Positions 51,921 through 60,289 of a stretch of DNA of 64,000 nt are shown piece by piece. Below the pieces are notes generated by a model, which was not told the origin of the DNA, did not search any database, and was given only the letters and a program-made list of their open reading frames with translations. This DNA is from an uncultured Bacteroides sp. (GTDB taxonomy: Bacteria > Bacteroidota > Bacteroidia > Bacteroidales > UBA932). Position 1 is the first letter of the stretch; each line of letters begins with the position of its first letter. The stretch spans positions 62,001-126,000 of the forward strand of contig CAMCGB010000004.1 of the NCBI GenBank assembly GCA_945874355.1, written 5' to 3'. Both the position numbers and the translations under genes were made by a program.

Positions 51921-54065
51921 TTATTCACTGAGCCTGTTGATACTCTTCTCAAGTTCCTCCTTCAGGCGGAAATCAGTCTCAGAAGAGAGCAGTTCCCGAC
52001 AGAAATCCAGAACGTCACCGCGGCGGTACGAGTAGCGGTACCACCCTAAAGTCTCTGCTATGAGCAGTTTGACTTCTGCGTCCTCGCAGCGTGTATAGTA
52101 CTCCACCATAGGCTCGATGGCATCGCAGCGGCACTGATTGCGCTGGGCGCGGATAAAGAGTTTTGCGCTACGAAGATCTCCCTTGGGGTCGCGTAGATTC
52201 TCAATGTCCTCCAGGGTCGATTTGGCGCAGGCGTCTATATATCGAAGGACTTCCGCCTTGCCCTCTTCTCCCTTCCAATAGGGCGTCTGCTCTACCAAAG
52301 CCCTCGCCTGGTCGGAAGGAATAGTGACCAAAGTGGCTTTAGTGTGGAAAAGCACACGCTTGGCAGTCAGGGGATCAAGATACATCTCCACTGTCTTTCT
52401 TGCGAGCAGCGGGCTCTGGTTGTAGCTGGAGTAGCGGGCTGCAAGCCTCTGGAGCAGTTCGTAGTCGTCGTCGAGTCCCATCAGGATCGCCTGGTCCAGA
52501 CAGGGGGCGGACAGTTCCACCAGGGCATTGAAAGCGGCGAGTCTGACGATGGGTGAAGATGAATTGCTCTGAAGATTCAGAAGGGCCTCGTCAGAAAGCC
52601 CCGAAGTTCTCGCCAAAGTCTTGATTGCAAGAGATTTAATCTCGCTGCTCTGCTCTTTTTCAAGTATCTTTTTCCAGTCTGCCGTCTTCAAGGTGGACAC
52701 TCCCGAAGCGGCCCTGTCCCATTTGCTCAGAGAAGAGAAATGGAAGGTGGGATCGCCGAACAGATGGGTCTCCAGATTCCAGACATTCCTGTAGATGTTT
52801 CCGGCGCAGACTCCCTGGTCGAAAAGCCCGAGCAGCTCGCAGGGCCACACATCCTGGAGCGAATTGACCGAGTGGGCAAGCGCGGCAAGGGTGGAGTTGG
52901 AATCTGAGAAAAGATAGTGGGAGACTATGTAGTCGTCTTCGGTAAACTCCCCGTTGAAACAAGCGTCGAAAATGACGAAACGGGAGCGAATGCTATGACT
53001 GTCAACGTCTTCGGGATATATGTCCATAGACCTTTCATAAAGGCTGTCCTGCACGGTGAGAAGACTGTCAGAGGCTTCCTCGAGCCACTTTTCGGGAATT
53101 CCGAAACGGGATATAAAGCCCTGGGCGGTAGAGCTGGGATTGCGCGAAGAGCGCATCTTGACCCTGAAATAATTTTTCGCAAGATTCAGCCATCCGTCAG
53201 GGGTCGAAGCGTAGGGCGAGCCGTTCAGAAGCTGCATATCGTTGTAGCCGTGATGGTGAAGAACAGCCAGGTCGACCTCCCCGAGAGATGACAGCAGCCT
53301 GTCCTTTACAGAAGTGTCGAAGTCGAAATTGATGAAATCCAGCCTTCCACCCTTCTGCGATAGCGAGGGAATCTGCTCATAGAGAGCCTTGTATTCGGCC
53401 ATTCTGGAGACCATGGACTCGGAATTGTAGCCGTGCCCGGCAAATAGCAGCACTCTATTGAGATCCGAACTCTGTTCCTTGGCGCGGACCGCCTTGCGCA
53501 AGAATGCATCTATCAGCTCATATTTGCGAGCCTTATCGGAAGGCTTTATGCGCGAAGTGTAGATGTCCGAGCGCACCCTCTGGGCGGACGAAGGCAGGAG
53601 TGAATAGTAGAACAGGTCCTTGCGCTCAGGGTCTTGCTGAAGGTATCTGAACTCCAGCGAGAAAGTGTCATAGAAACGGTCGGAAGGCACGGAGGACGAG
53701 CGTATAGGCCTCTTCTGATCCATCTTGAATGCACTGCTCAGATGCTGGGCGTCCCTTATCATCGCGACCGGGACATCTCCTACCAGCACCGCTCCTTCAA
53801 GGCAGCTGCCGGAGTGAAGCTTCTGAAGGGCCACCCTTATCGAGTCCGGCACTCCCCACTTGTCCAGAAGCAGTATACCTTTCTTGCCGTCAAGAGCCAT
53901 AGAAGCCACATAGGAGTCTATTGCCTCACGAGCATAAGAATAAGTCAAGGAATCCGTAACCACGGCTACCGAAGGTTTGAGTTTCGGGGCGGCGAAAGAC
54001 AGGAAGGAGGCGGCGCACAAAAAGGCTGCCAAAAGAGATGTACGAAGTATTTTAGATCTAACCAT
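51921..54065 (-). CDS. Gingipain-like C25 cysteine peptidase with long helical C-terminus
   Basis: The 714-residue protein has a signal peptide (cleavage near AFA/AAP, about 26). The caspase-type C25 fold is marked by VLVGDVPVAMIRD (about 93-105) and SDRFYDTF, His in VLHHHGYN (270-272), Cys369 in FDACFNGEF and LFGDPTFHF. This matches the His...ACxNGxF dyad of gingipains. Residues about 480-714 are helical, HEAT-like repeats (SSPIVRLAAFNALVELS and similar). No type IX secretion C-terminal domain is seen, so it may stay in the periplasm. First gene of the operon with the TonB receptor. Confidence 0.82.
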   Translation of the reverse strand: MVRSKILRTSLLAAFLCAASFLSFAAPKLKPSVAVVTDSLTYSYAREAIDSYVASMALDGKKGILLLDKWGVPDSIRVALQKLHSGSCLEGAVLVGDVPVAMIRDAQHLSSAFKMDQKRPIRSSSVPSDRFYDTFSLEFRYLQQDPERKDLFYYSLLPSSAQRVRSDIYTSRIKPSDKARKYELIDAFLRKAVRAKEQSSDLNRVLLFAGHGYNSESMVSRMAEYKALYEQIPSLSQKGGRLDFINFDFDTSVKDRLLSSLGEVDLAVLHHHGYNDMQLLNGSPYASTPDGWLNLAKNYFRVKMRSSRNPSSTAQGFISRFGIPEKWLEEASDSLLTVQDSLYERSMDIYPEDVDSHSIRSRFVIFDACFNGEFTEDDYIVSHYLFSDSNSTLAALAHSVNSLQDVWPCELLGLFDQGVCAGNIYRNVWNLETHLFGDPTFHFSSLSKWDRAASGVSTLKTADWKKILEKEQSSEIKSLAIKTLARTSGLSDEALLNLQSNSSSPIVRLAAFNALVELSAPCLDQAILMGLDDDYELLQRLAARYSSYNQSPLLARKTVEMYLDPLTAKRVLFHTKATLVTIPSDQARALVEQTPYWKGEEGKAEVLRYIDACAKSTLEDIENLRDPKGDLRSAKLFIRAQRNQCRCDAIEPMVEYYTRCEDAEVKLLIAETLGWYRYSYRRGDVLDFCRELLSSETDFRLKEELEKSINRLSE

Positions 54066-54129
54066 AACAACAAAAAAAATGACTCAGTCCCGAACGAGGC
54101 GAGACTCGAAAAAGTAAATACAACTGCAG

Positions 54130-54137
54130 CAAATATA
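54130..54137 (-). promoter_or_regulatory. -7 element of the C25-TonB operon
   Basis: Minus strand TATATTTG, 64 bases before the C25 start codon, in the 159-base divergent region shared with the pectin locus. No good -33 element. Confidence 0.45.
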
Positions 54138-54190
54138 GGAATTAGTTTCAGAAAAATTCAGAATTATTAGTCAAAATACCCAATTATTGT

Positions 54191-54198
54191 TATCTTTG
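54191..54198 (+). promoter_or_regulatory. -7 element of the pectin locus promoter
   Basis: TATCTTTG, 26 bases before the GH28 ATG. It lies 54 bases from the opposing C25 promoter box, so both promoters share upstream DNA. Confidence 0.5.
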
Positions 54199-54224
54199 GC
54201 AAGATACCATAGACATTATCTTCA

Positions 54225-55766
54225 ATGAGACACAAAAAAACCTTTTTCTGCATTTCAGCCGCTCTGACGGCCCTTATTTCCCTTTCATCCTGCTCTGAGA
54301 ACAAGGGCGAATTCTCATACCTGTACGAGAATCTTCCCTTCGATATGCCCTATGTCCAGAGGCCTTCGATTCCCGACTACAGCGTCTGCCTGACCGATTT
54401 CGGAGCCAAGGGAGACGGCGTCAGCCTGTGTACCGACGCTTTCCGCAAGGCTTTCGAAGAGCTGGAAAGCAGAGGCGGAGGCCACCTCATTGTCCCCGCC
54501 GGACTCTGGCTCACGGGCCCCATCGAGCTCAGGAGCAACTGCGACCTTCACGTTACCCCCAACGCAGTCATCATCTTCAATCCCGACAGGGATCTCTACC
54601 CTGTGATCAGCACCGTATTCGAAGGGCTTGACACCAAGAGGTGCGAGTCGCCCATACACGCCCAGGGACAGAAGAACATCTCCATCACCGGAGGCGGAGT
54701 CATCGACGGCAGCGGCGAGGCCTGGAGGATGGTCAAGAAGGACAAACTCACCGCGGGCGAATGGAGCAAACTCGTCGCTTCGGGCGGAGTCGTAAGCCAG
54801 GACGGAAGAATCTGGTACCCCGACGAGGGCTTTATGAAAGCTGCCGCAAAGAGCAATATGAACGTCCCCGAGTACATCACGAGCGAAGAGCAGTGGAACG
54901 AGATAAAGAGCTTCCTCCGGCCCAATATGGTACAGCTGCGCTCCTGCGAAAACGTGCTTCTGGAAGACTGCACTTTCCAGAATTCGCCTTGCTGGAATGT
55001 TCATCCTCTTATGTGCAAAAATCTGATTGTCAACAGAGTGAACATTCGCAACCCCTACTACTCCCAGAATGGTGACGCAATCGACGTGGACAGCTGCGAG
55101 AATGTCCTCATCATCAATTCGAGCTTTGATGCCGGAGACGACGGAATCTGCATCAAGAGCGGAAAGGATGCTGACGGACGCCGCAGGGCAAGACCCTGCA
55201 AGAACCTTATCATCGACAACTGCACCGTATATCACGGTCACGGCGGCTTTACGGTAGGCAGCGAGATGAGCGGAGGTGTCGAGAACATCAAGGTATCCAA
55301 CTGCCGCTTCCTGGGGACCGACGTAGGTCTGAGGTTCAAGAGCACAAGAGGCCGTGGCGGAGTGGTCAGGAACATCTACATCAACGACGTCTATATGAAG
55401 GACATCATAGCCGAGGCCGTGCTGTTCAACCTCTTCTACGGCGGAAAGAGCGCCGTGGACGCAGCCGCTGACGGAGATGATGCAGTAAGGAAGGAGCCCG
55501 AGTTCAAGGTGGACGAGACCACTCCCGAGTTCAGGGACATCTACATCGAGAATGTCTATTGCAACGGAGCCGGCAGGGCAATGCTGTTCAACGGCCTTCC
55601 CGAAATGCCGGTCAGCAACATCAACATCACGAACTGCACCGTCACCGCCGACAAGGGCATAGACATACGCAACAGCCGCGACATCTTCCTTAAGAACGTG
55701 GTATGCTACCCCAAGACAGGAGAAGCGGTGAGCACCAGCAATGTAACCAACTTCAACAACGAATAG
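54225..55766 (+). CDS. GH28 polygalacturonase-type lipoprotein
   Basis: Right-handed beta-helix enzyme hydrolysing galacturonan or rhamnogalacturonan. The 513-residue protein has a lipoprotein signal (lipobox LSSC, Cys about 23). GH28 motifs in order: NGDAIDVD, GDDGICIKSG, HGHGGFTVGSE and LRFKSTRGRGG, giving the catalytic Asp set and the His and Lys that bind substrate. First gene of the pectin locus. Endo or exo action cannot be told from sequence. Confidence 0.9.
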   Translation: MRHKKTFFCISAALTALISLSSCSENKGEFSYLYENLPFDMPYVQRPSIPDYSVCLTDFGAKGDGVSLCTDAFRKAFEELESRGGGHLIVPAGLWLTGPIELRSNCDLHVTPNAVIIFNPDRDLYPVISTVFEGLDTKRCESPIHAQGQKNISITGGGVIDGSGEAWRMVKKDKLTAGEWSKLVASGGVVSQDGRIWYPDEGFMKAAAKSNMNVPEYITSEEQWNEIKSFLRPNMVQLRSCENVLLEDCTFQNSPCWNVHPLMCKNLIVNRVNIRNPYYSQNGDAIDVDSCENVLIINSSFDAGDDGICIKSGKDADGRRRARPCKNLIIDNCTVYHGHGGFTVGSEMSGGVENIKVSNCRFLGTDVGLRFKSTRGRGGVVRNIYINDVYMKDIIAEAVLFNLFYGGKSAVDAAADGDDAVRKEPEFKVDETTPEFRDIYIENVYCNGAGRAMLFNGLPEMPVSNINITNCTVTADKGIDIRNSRDIFLKNVVCYPKTGEAVSTSNVTNFNNE

Positions 55767-55768
55767 CG

Positions 55769-56953
55769 ATGAGAAGAGAACTGATTGTGATTTCTGCGGC
55801 CCTTTGCCTTCTGTCAGGCTGCAAAAGCGAGACCCCGATGTCCGTCCGTATGGTAGACAGCCAGATGCACAGATGCCCCGAGGCCACCTATCTGGACTAC
55901 ACCCCCGGCAAACTGAAGTGGAACTACACCCCCGGACTCGAGCTGCGCTCTTTTCTGGATGTCTATGAGGCTTACGGAGATGAGGCCATATATGATTACG
56001 TCCACAAATGGTACGACAGCATAGTGAACGAGGACGGCACCATCCAGACCTACTCTGTGGATAAATACAGCACTGACCTTATCTGCCCGGGCAAGTCGCT
56101 TTTCTACTTCTACGACAAGACAGGGCAGGAGAAATACCGCAAGGCAATTGAGCTGGTAAAGAGTCAGATAGACTCCCACCCCAGGACGAGCGAAGGAGCT
56201 TTCTGGCACAAAAAGGTCTATCCTCATCAGATCTGGCTCGACGGAGTCTATATGGCAGAGCCCTTCTACGTCGAGTACGCCAGCCGCTATATGGAGGGAG
56301 AGGAGAGGCTTCAGGCATACAGGGACATAGTGAACGAATTCGTCGTTGCAGCCAGGCACACCTATGACCCCGTGACAAAGCTCTACCGCCACGCCTGGGA
56401 TGAGTCCCACTCTATGTTCTGGTGCGACAAACAGACCGGACAGAGCCAGCACTGCTGGGGACGCGCCCTGGGATGGTACACTATGGCCATCATAGACGTC
56501 CTGGACTTCCTACCCGAGGATTTCGAGCCCCGAGGCGAGCTGATTTCCCTGCTGCAGGGAATTTGCGCCGAACTTCCCAAGTGGGCTGACCCCGAGAGCG
56601 GAGTGTGGTATCAGGTTCTGGACCAGCCCGGAAGGGAGGGCAACTATCTTGAGGCCACCTGCTCCGTGATGTTCTGCTATACCTTCCTCAAGGGCATAAG
56701 GATGGGCTACCTCGACGCTTCTCTTCTGCCCTATGCCAAAAAGCTCTACGAGGACTGCGTGAGGGAGTTCATCACAACCGACGAGGATGGCTTCATCAGC
56801 CTCCAGAAATGCTGCTCGGTAGGAGGCCTTGGTGGCAGCACCAACCGTATGGGTGACTATGCCTACTATCTGAGTGAGCCCATCAGGCCGAACGACTCCA
56901 AAGGTGTGGGTCCGTTTATCTGGGCCAGCCTGGAGATGGAACAACTTAAATAG
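55769..56953 (+). CDS. GH105 unsaturated uronyl hydrolase, lipoprotein
   Basis: Releases 5-keto-4-deoxyuronate from the unsaturated ends left by pectate or rhamnogalacturonan lyases. The 394-residue protein has a lipoprotein signal (LLSGC, Cys about 18) and the (alpha/alpha)6 barrel; the catalytic Asp is in HQIWLDGVYMAEPF (about 157), followed by HAWDESH and HCWGRALGW. ATG 55769 is 2 bases after the GH28 stop. An upstream frame start at 55703 is inside GH28. Confidence 0.9.
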   Translation: MRRELIVISAALCLLSGCKSETPMSVRMVDSQMHRCPEATYLDYTPGKLKWNYTPGLELRSFLDVYEAYGDEAIYDYVHKWYDSIVNEDGTIQTYSVDKYSTDLICPGKSLFYFYDKTGQEKYRKAIELVKSQIDSHPRTSEGAFWHKKVYPHQIWLDGVYMAEPFYVEYASRYMEGEERLQAYRDIVNEFVVAARHTYDPVTKLYRHAWDESHSMFWCDKQTGQSQHCWGRALGWYTMAIIDVLDFLPEDFEPRGELISLLQGICAELPKWADPESGVWYQVLDQPGREGNYLEATCSVMFCYTFLKGIRMGYLDASLLPYAKKLYEDCVREFITTDEDGFISLQKCCSVGGLGGSTNRMGDYAYYLSEPIRPNDSKGVGPFIWASLEMEQLK

Positions 56954-56961
56954 TTTTTTAA

Positions 56962-56969
56962 TAACTTTG
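56962..56969 (+). promoter_or_regulatory. -7 element before kduD
   Basis: TAACTTTG in the 84-base gap after GH105, 68 bases before the kduD ATG. It suggests an internal promoter for the intracellular uronate genes. Confidence 0.45.
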
Positions 56970-57037
56970 CATAATATTTGTTAACACATTTTGATTGTTA
57001 ATCCGATTGTTCAATAACCCAAATATCTAAATCCATT

Positions 57038-57844
57038 ATGGCACAAAATCTTTTTTCTCTTGAAGGAAAGAACGCCTGGATCACCGGCGCTTCCTATGGT
57101 ATCGGCTTCAACATCGCAAAGGCTTTCGTTGCAGCCGGCATCAAGACCATCATCTTCAATGACATCAACGAAGAATTCCTTCAGAAAGGACTCAATAACT
57201 ACAAAGAGGCAGGTATCACCAACGTCAAGGGATATGTCTGCGACGTAACCAAGGAAGACGACGTCAAGGCTCTCGTGGAGAAGATTCACGCCGAGGTCGG
57301 AAACATCGACATCCTCGTCAACAACGCCGGCATCATCAAGCGTATCCCTATGCACGAGATGTCACGCAAGGACTTCCAGCAGGTAATCGACATCGACCTC
57401 GTAGGACCCTTCATCGTGTCTTCAGCAGTGCTTCCCGAGATGATGGAGCGCCGCGAGGGCAAGATCATCAACATCTGCTCTATGATGTCCGAGCTCGGAA
57501 GAGAGACCGTATCGGCTTACGCAGCAGCCAAGGGAGGACTCAAGATGCTCACCCGCAACATCTGCTCTGAGTACGGCGAGTACAACATCCAGTGCAACGG
57601 TATCGGACCCGGCTACATCGCCACTCCCCAGACCGCTCCCCTTCGTGAGAAGCAGCCCGACGGAAGCCGTCACCCCTTCGATTCATTCATCTGCGCCAAG
57701 ACTCCTGCAGGACGCTGGCTTCAGCCCGAGGAGCTCGGTGGTCCCGCAGTATTCCTCGCATCTCACGCTTCAGATGCAGTGAACGGCCACATTCTCTACG
57801 TGGACGGAGGTATCCTCGCATACATCGGCAAGCAGCCCGCTTAA
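57038..57844 (+). CDS. kduD: 2-dehydro-3-deoxy-D-gluconate 5-dehydrogenase
   Basis: Short-chain dehydrogenase reducing 2,5-diketo-3-deoxygluconate to 2-keto-3-deoxygluconate. 268 residues: TGASYGIGFNIAKA (16-29), NNAGI (about 94), catalytic Ser in CSMMSE and YAAAKGG. KduD rather than another SDR because kduI follows directly (20 bases). Confidence 0.92.
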   Translation: MAQNLFSLEGKNAWITGASYGIGFNIAKAFVAAGIKTIIFNDINEEFLQKGLNNYKEAGITNVKGYVCDVTKEDDVKALVEKIHAEVGNIDILVNNAGIIKRIPMHEMSRKDFQQVIDIDLVGPFIVSSAVLPEMMERREGKIINICSMMSELGRETVSAYAAAKGGLKMLTRNICSEYGEYNIQCNGIGPGYIATPQTAPLREKQPDGSRHPFDSFICAKTPAGRWLQPEELGGPAVFLASHASDAVNGHILYVDGGILAYIGKQPA

Positions 57845-57864
57845 TCATCGAGTAGGAGTACGAT

Positions 57865-58710
57865 ATGGCAAAGATCAACTGCACAGTACGCCAGGCGTCC
57901 AGCAATCTTGACGCCAAGCATTACGACACAGAGCGCATACGCAAAGAGTACCTTGTCGAGAACGTGATGGTTCCCGATGAGATCAATATGGTATATTCGA
58001 TGTTCGACCGCATCATAGCAGGTGGAGCAGTTCCCGTGAAGGAAGAACTCCTGCTCAGCGCCCCCGAGGTTCTGAGGGCAGACTTCTTCACCCAGAGAAG
58101 GGAGCTTGGAATCATCAACGTAGGCGGCAGCGGCAGCGTGGTTGTAGGCGACGAGGAGTACCACCTCGACTACAAGGAGGCTCTTTATGTAGGCCGCGGC
58201 AACCGCCACGTGACCTTCAAGAGCGATTCGGCCGACGCTCCCGCACACTTCTACTTCTGCTCTGCCACCGCACACCGCGAGACCGGAGTCAAGAAGGTCA
58301 GCAAGAAGGACGCAGTGGTGATGCATCTCGGAAGCCTCGAAGAGAGCAACGAGAGAACCATCAACCGCCTGCTTGTAAAGGAAGTTGTCCCCTGCTGCCA
58401 GCTCCAGATGGGTATGACCGAGCTTGCTCCCGGTTCGACCTGGAACACTATGCCCGCCCACACCCACGACCGCCGTATGGAGGTTTACTTCTATTTCGAA
58501 GTGCCCCAGGATGCAGCCGTATGCCACTTTATGGGTGAGCCTCAGGAGACCCGCCACATCTGGATGCACAACGAGCAGGCTGTCATCTCCCCGCAGTGGA
58601 GCATCCACTCCGCCTGTGCAACCCGCAACTACACCTTCATCTGGGGTATGTGCGGCGAGAACGACGACTACAACGATATGGACTGGTGCGCAACCACTGA
58701 CCTGAAGTAA
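57865..58710 (+). CDS. kduI: 5-keto-4-deoxyuronate isomerase
   Basis: Isomerises 5-keto-4-deoxyuronate to 2,5-diketo-3-deoxygluconate, the KduD substrate. The 281-residue cupin has the metal-binding run PAHTHDRRMEVYFYF (about 194-208) and the later His in ISPQWSIHSACAT. Cytoplasmic. The stop lies 1 base before the DUF4861 gene. Confidence 0.95.
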   Translation: MAKINCTVRQASSNLDAKHYDTERIRKEYLVENVMVPDEINMVYSMFDRIIAGGAVPVKEELLLSAPEVLRADFFTQRRELGIINVGGSGSVVVGDEEYHLDYKEALYVGRGNRHVTFKSDSADAPAHFYFCSATAHRETGVKKVSKKDAVVMHLGSLEESNERTINRLLVKEVVPCCQLQMGMTELAPGSTWNTMPAHTHDRRMEVYFYFEVPQDAAVCHFMGEPQETRHIWMHNEQAVISPQWSIHSACATRNYTFIWGMCGENDDYNDMDWCATTDLK

Positions 58711-58711
58711 G

Positions 58712-59593
58712 ATGAAGAATTCTCTAATAATAGCTTCCCTTGCACTCGCCCTCTGTCTGGGCGGGTGCAAAAGTGCTGAAGAGGGCCCGAAGGTGATGGC
58801 CCGTGAAGTACCCGAAAGGGCCGACGATTTCGTGTTCGAGAACAACCTTATCGCAGGCCGTTTCTACGGCAAGGCTCTCGAAGGCAATCCGACCTCTCCC
58901 GGAATCGACATCTGGGTCAAGATGCCCGGCAAGCTCGTAGCCGACGAGTGGTATGCCGCAGCGCAGACCGACTCCGAGTACTACCACCACGACCACGGCG
59001 GAAAGGACTGCTACAAAGTGTCCGTAAGCCTTGGCGGAGGAGCCTCTGCTCCTTATATCGACGGCACCCTGAGGTATCCCCAGACCAACTACCGCGCCAG
59101 CGAAGTGCTGGAGAAGACCGACACTAAGGTGGTCTTCCGCCTGAGCTACCCCGAGTGGGAGGCCGCAGAAGGAGTGAAGGTGAGCCTCGAGAAAACAGTT
59201 ACCGTGACTGCCGACAGCTACTTCTGCAAGGTGGACGACTGCTACACTTTCAGCGGCTCTGACTCGCTGACCGTTGCTGCCGGAATTTACCGCCATGCCG
59301 CTCTCGGAACCATAGTTACTGAAGGCTGCGAGCCCGACGGATGCTACTGGATATGGGAGAAGGCTTCCGACCAGAGCATCGAGAGCGAGGACGGTATGCT
59401 TGGCGTGGCCGTTTATGTTCCCGGCGGAAGCAAGGCCGAAATCACTTCCGATTTCGAGCACGGCATCAGCACCAGGACAGTTGCAAGCGGCGAGACCTTC
59501 AGTTACTATTTCGGTTCCTGCTGGTCAAAGGCCAATCTGAAGACCGACTTCGCCTGGGGTGCTGAAGTAAAGAAACTCACTGCTTCAGAATAG
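58712..59593 (+). CDS. DUF4861 lipoprotein
   Basis: The 293-residue protein has a lipoprotein signal (LCLGGC, Cys about 19). The body matches DUF4861, a beta-sandwich family common in Bacteroidota pectin loci (RFYGKALEGNPTSPGIDIW, SEYYHHDHGGKDCYKV, GSCWSKANL). The His-rich YYHHDHGG and the conserved WSKA could be active or metal sites, but no activity is assured. Shorter than many DUF4861 proteins (about 400). Placed between KduI and the LamG-like gene. Confidence 0.8.
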   Translation: MKNSLIIASLALALCLGGCKSAEEGPKVMAREVPERADDFVFENNLIAGRFYGKALEGNPTSPGIDIWVKMPGKLVADEWYAAAQTDSEYYHHDHGGKDCYKVSVSLGGGASAPYIDGTLRYPQTNYRASEVLEKTDTKVVFRLSYPEWEAAEGVKVSLEKTVTVTADSYFCKVDDCYTFSGSDSLTVAAGIYRHAALGTIVTEGCEPDGCYWIWEKASDQSIESEDGMLGVAVYVPGGSKAEITSDFEHGISTRTVASGETFSYYFGSCWSKANLKTDFAWGAEVKKLTASE

Positions 59594-59596
59594 TTT

Positions 59597-60268
59597 ATGC
59601 ATAAGCTTCTACTTACGCTATCAATATGGATGACTCTGTGCGGCTCTATGGCTGCACAGAGTTTTCCTTTAATATGGAGTGCAGATTCCCACCCTGCGAT
59701 ACTCGAGGTCCTGGGTTCTCCTTCCCTGATTCAGACTCCGCTCGGACCTGCACTTGAGTTCGACGGAACGGACGATGCACTGATGCTTGACTCGGTGCCC
59801 GTCGCCGGAATGGAGGAATTCACCATAGAGATGATTTTCAATCCCTATCCCGACGCTCCCTTCGAGCAGCGCTTCATGCATATGGGCGCCTATTCGGGAG
59901 CGAGGATAATGTTCGAGAGCAGGGTCAAGGAGGACAACACCTGGTATTTCGACGCCTTCGTGCATATGGGCAGCAAAGAGAAGTCATTCGTGCTGATTGA
60001 CCCCAATCTGACCCACCCCTGCGGCAGGTGGTACAACCTCACCCTCACCTGCGGCAAAGAAGGTATGAAGAGCTATGTGGACGGAGCCCTCCAGGTCAGC
60101 ACCGATATGCCCTACGAAAGCGTCATCGGCGAAGGCAAGACTTCGCTGGGCGTAAGGCAGAATCTCGTCTGCTGGTTCAAAGGTTCCATTTTCAAGCTAA
60201 GAATCACTCCCCGCATCCTCAAGGTGGAAGAGTTCCTCGGCGATGCTGAGGCTCTGAACGCCAGATAA
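59597..60268 (+). CDS. LamG/concanavalin-like jelly-roll secreted protein
   Basis: The 223-residue protein has a signal peptide (MHKLLLTLSIWMTLCGSMAAQ). A single LamG-type domain fills the rest: GPALEFDGTDDALML, EEFTIEMIFNPYP, WYNLTLTCGKEGMKSYVDGALQ, KGSIFKLRITPRIL. Probably a carbohydrate-binding or small lyase-like protein exported to the periplasm or surface. Catalytic residues are not evident. It starts 3 bases after DUF4861. Confidence 0.75.
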   Translation: MHKLLLTLSIWMTLCGSMAAQSFPLIWSADSHPAILEVLGSPSLIQTPLGPALEFDGTDDALMLDSVPVAGMEEFTIEMIFNPYPDAPFEQRFMHMGAYSGARIMFESRVKEDNTWYFDAFVHMGSKEKSFVLIDPNLTHPCGRWYNLTLTCGKEGMKSYVDGALQVSTDMPYESVIGEGKTSLGVRQNLVCWFKGSIFKLRITPRILKVEEFLGDAEALNAR

Positions 60269-60289
60269 TCGCAAATACATAAAACCACA

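Noticed and set aside
54100..54140. Insertion sequence end between the C25 and GH28 genes
   Set aside because: The short GAACGAGGCGAGACTCG stretch suggested a REP fragment, but no terminal repeats, duplication or transposase is present; it is a normal divergent promoter region.
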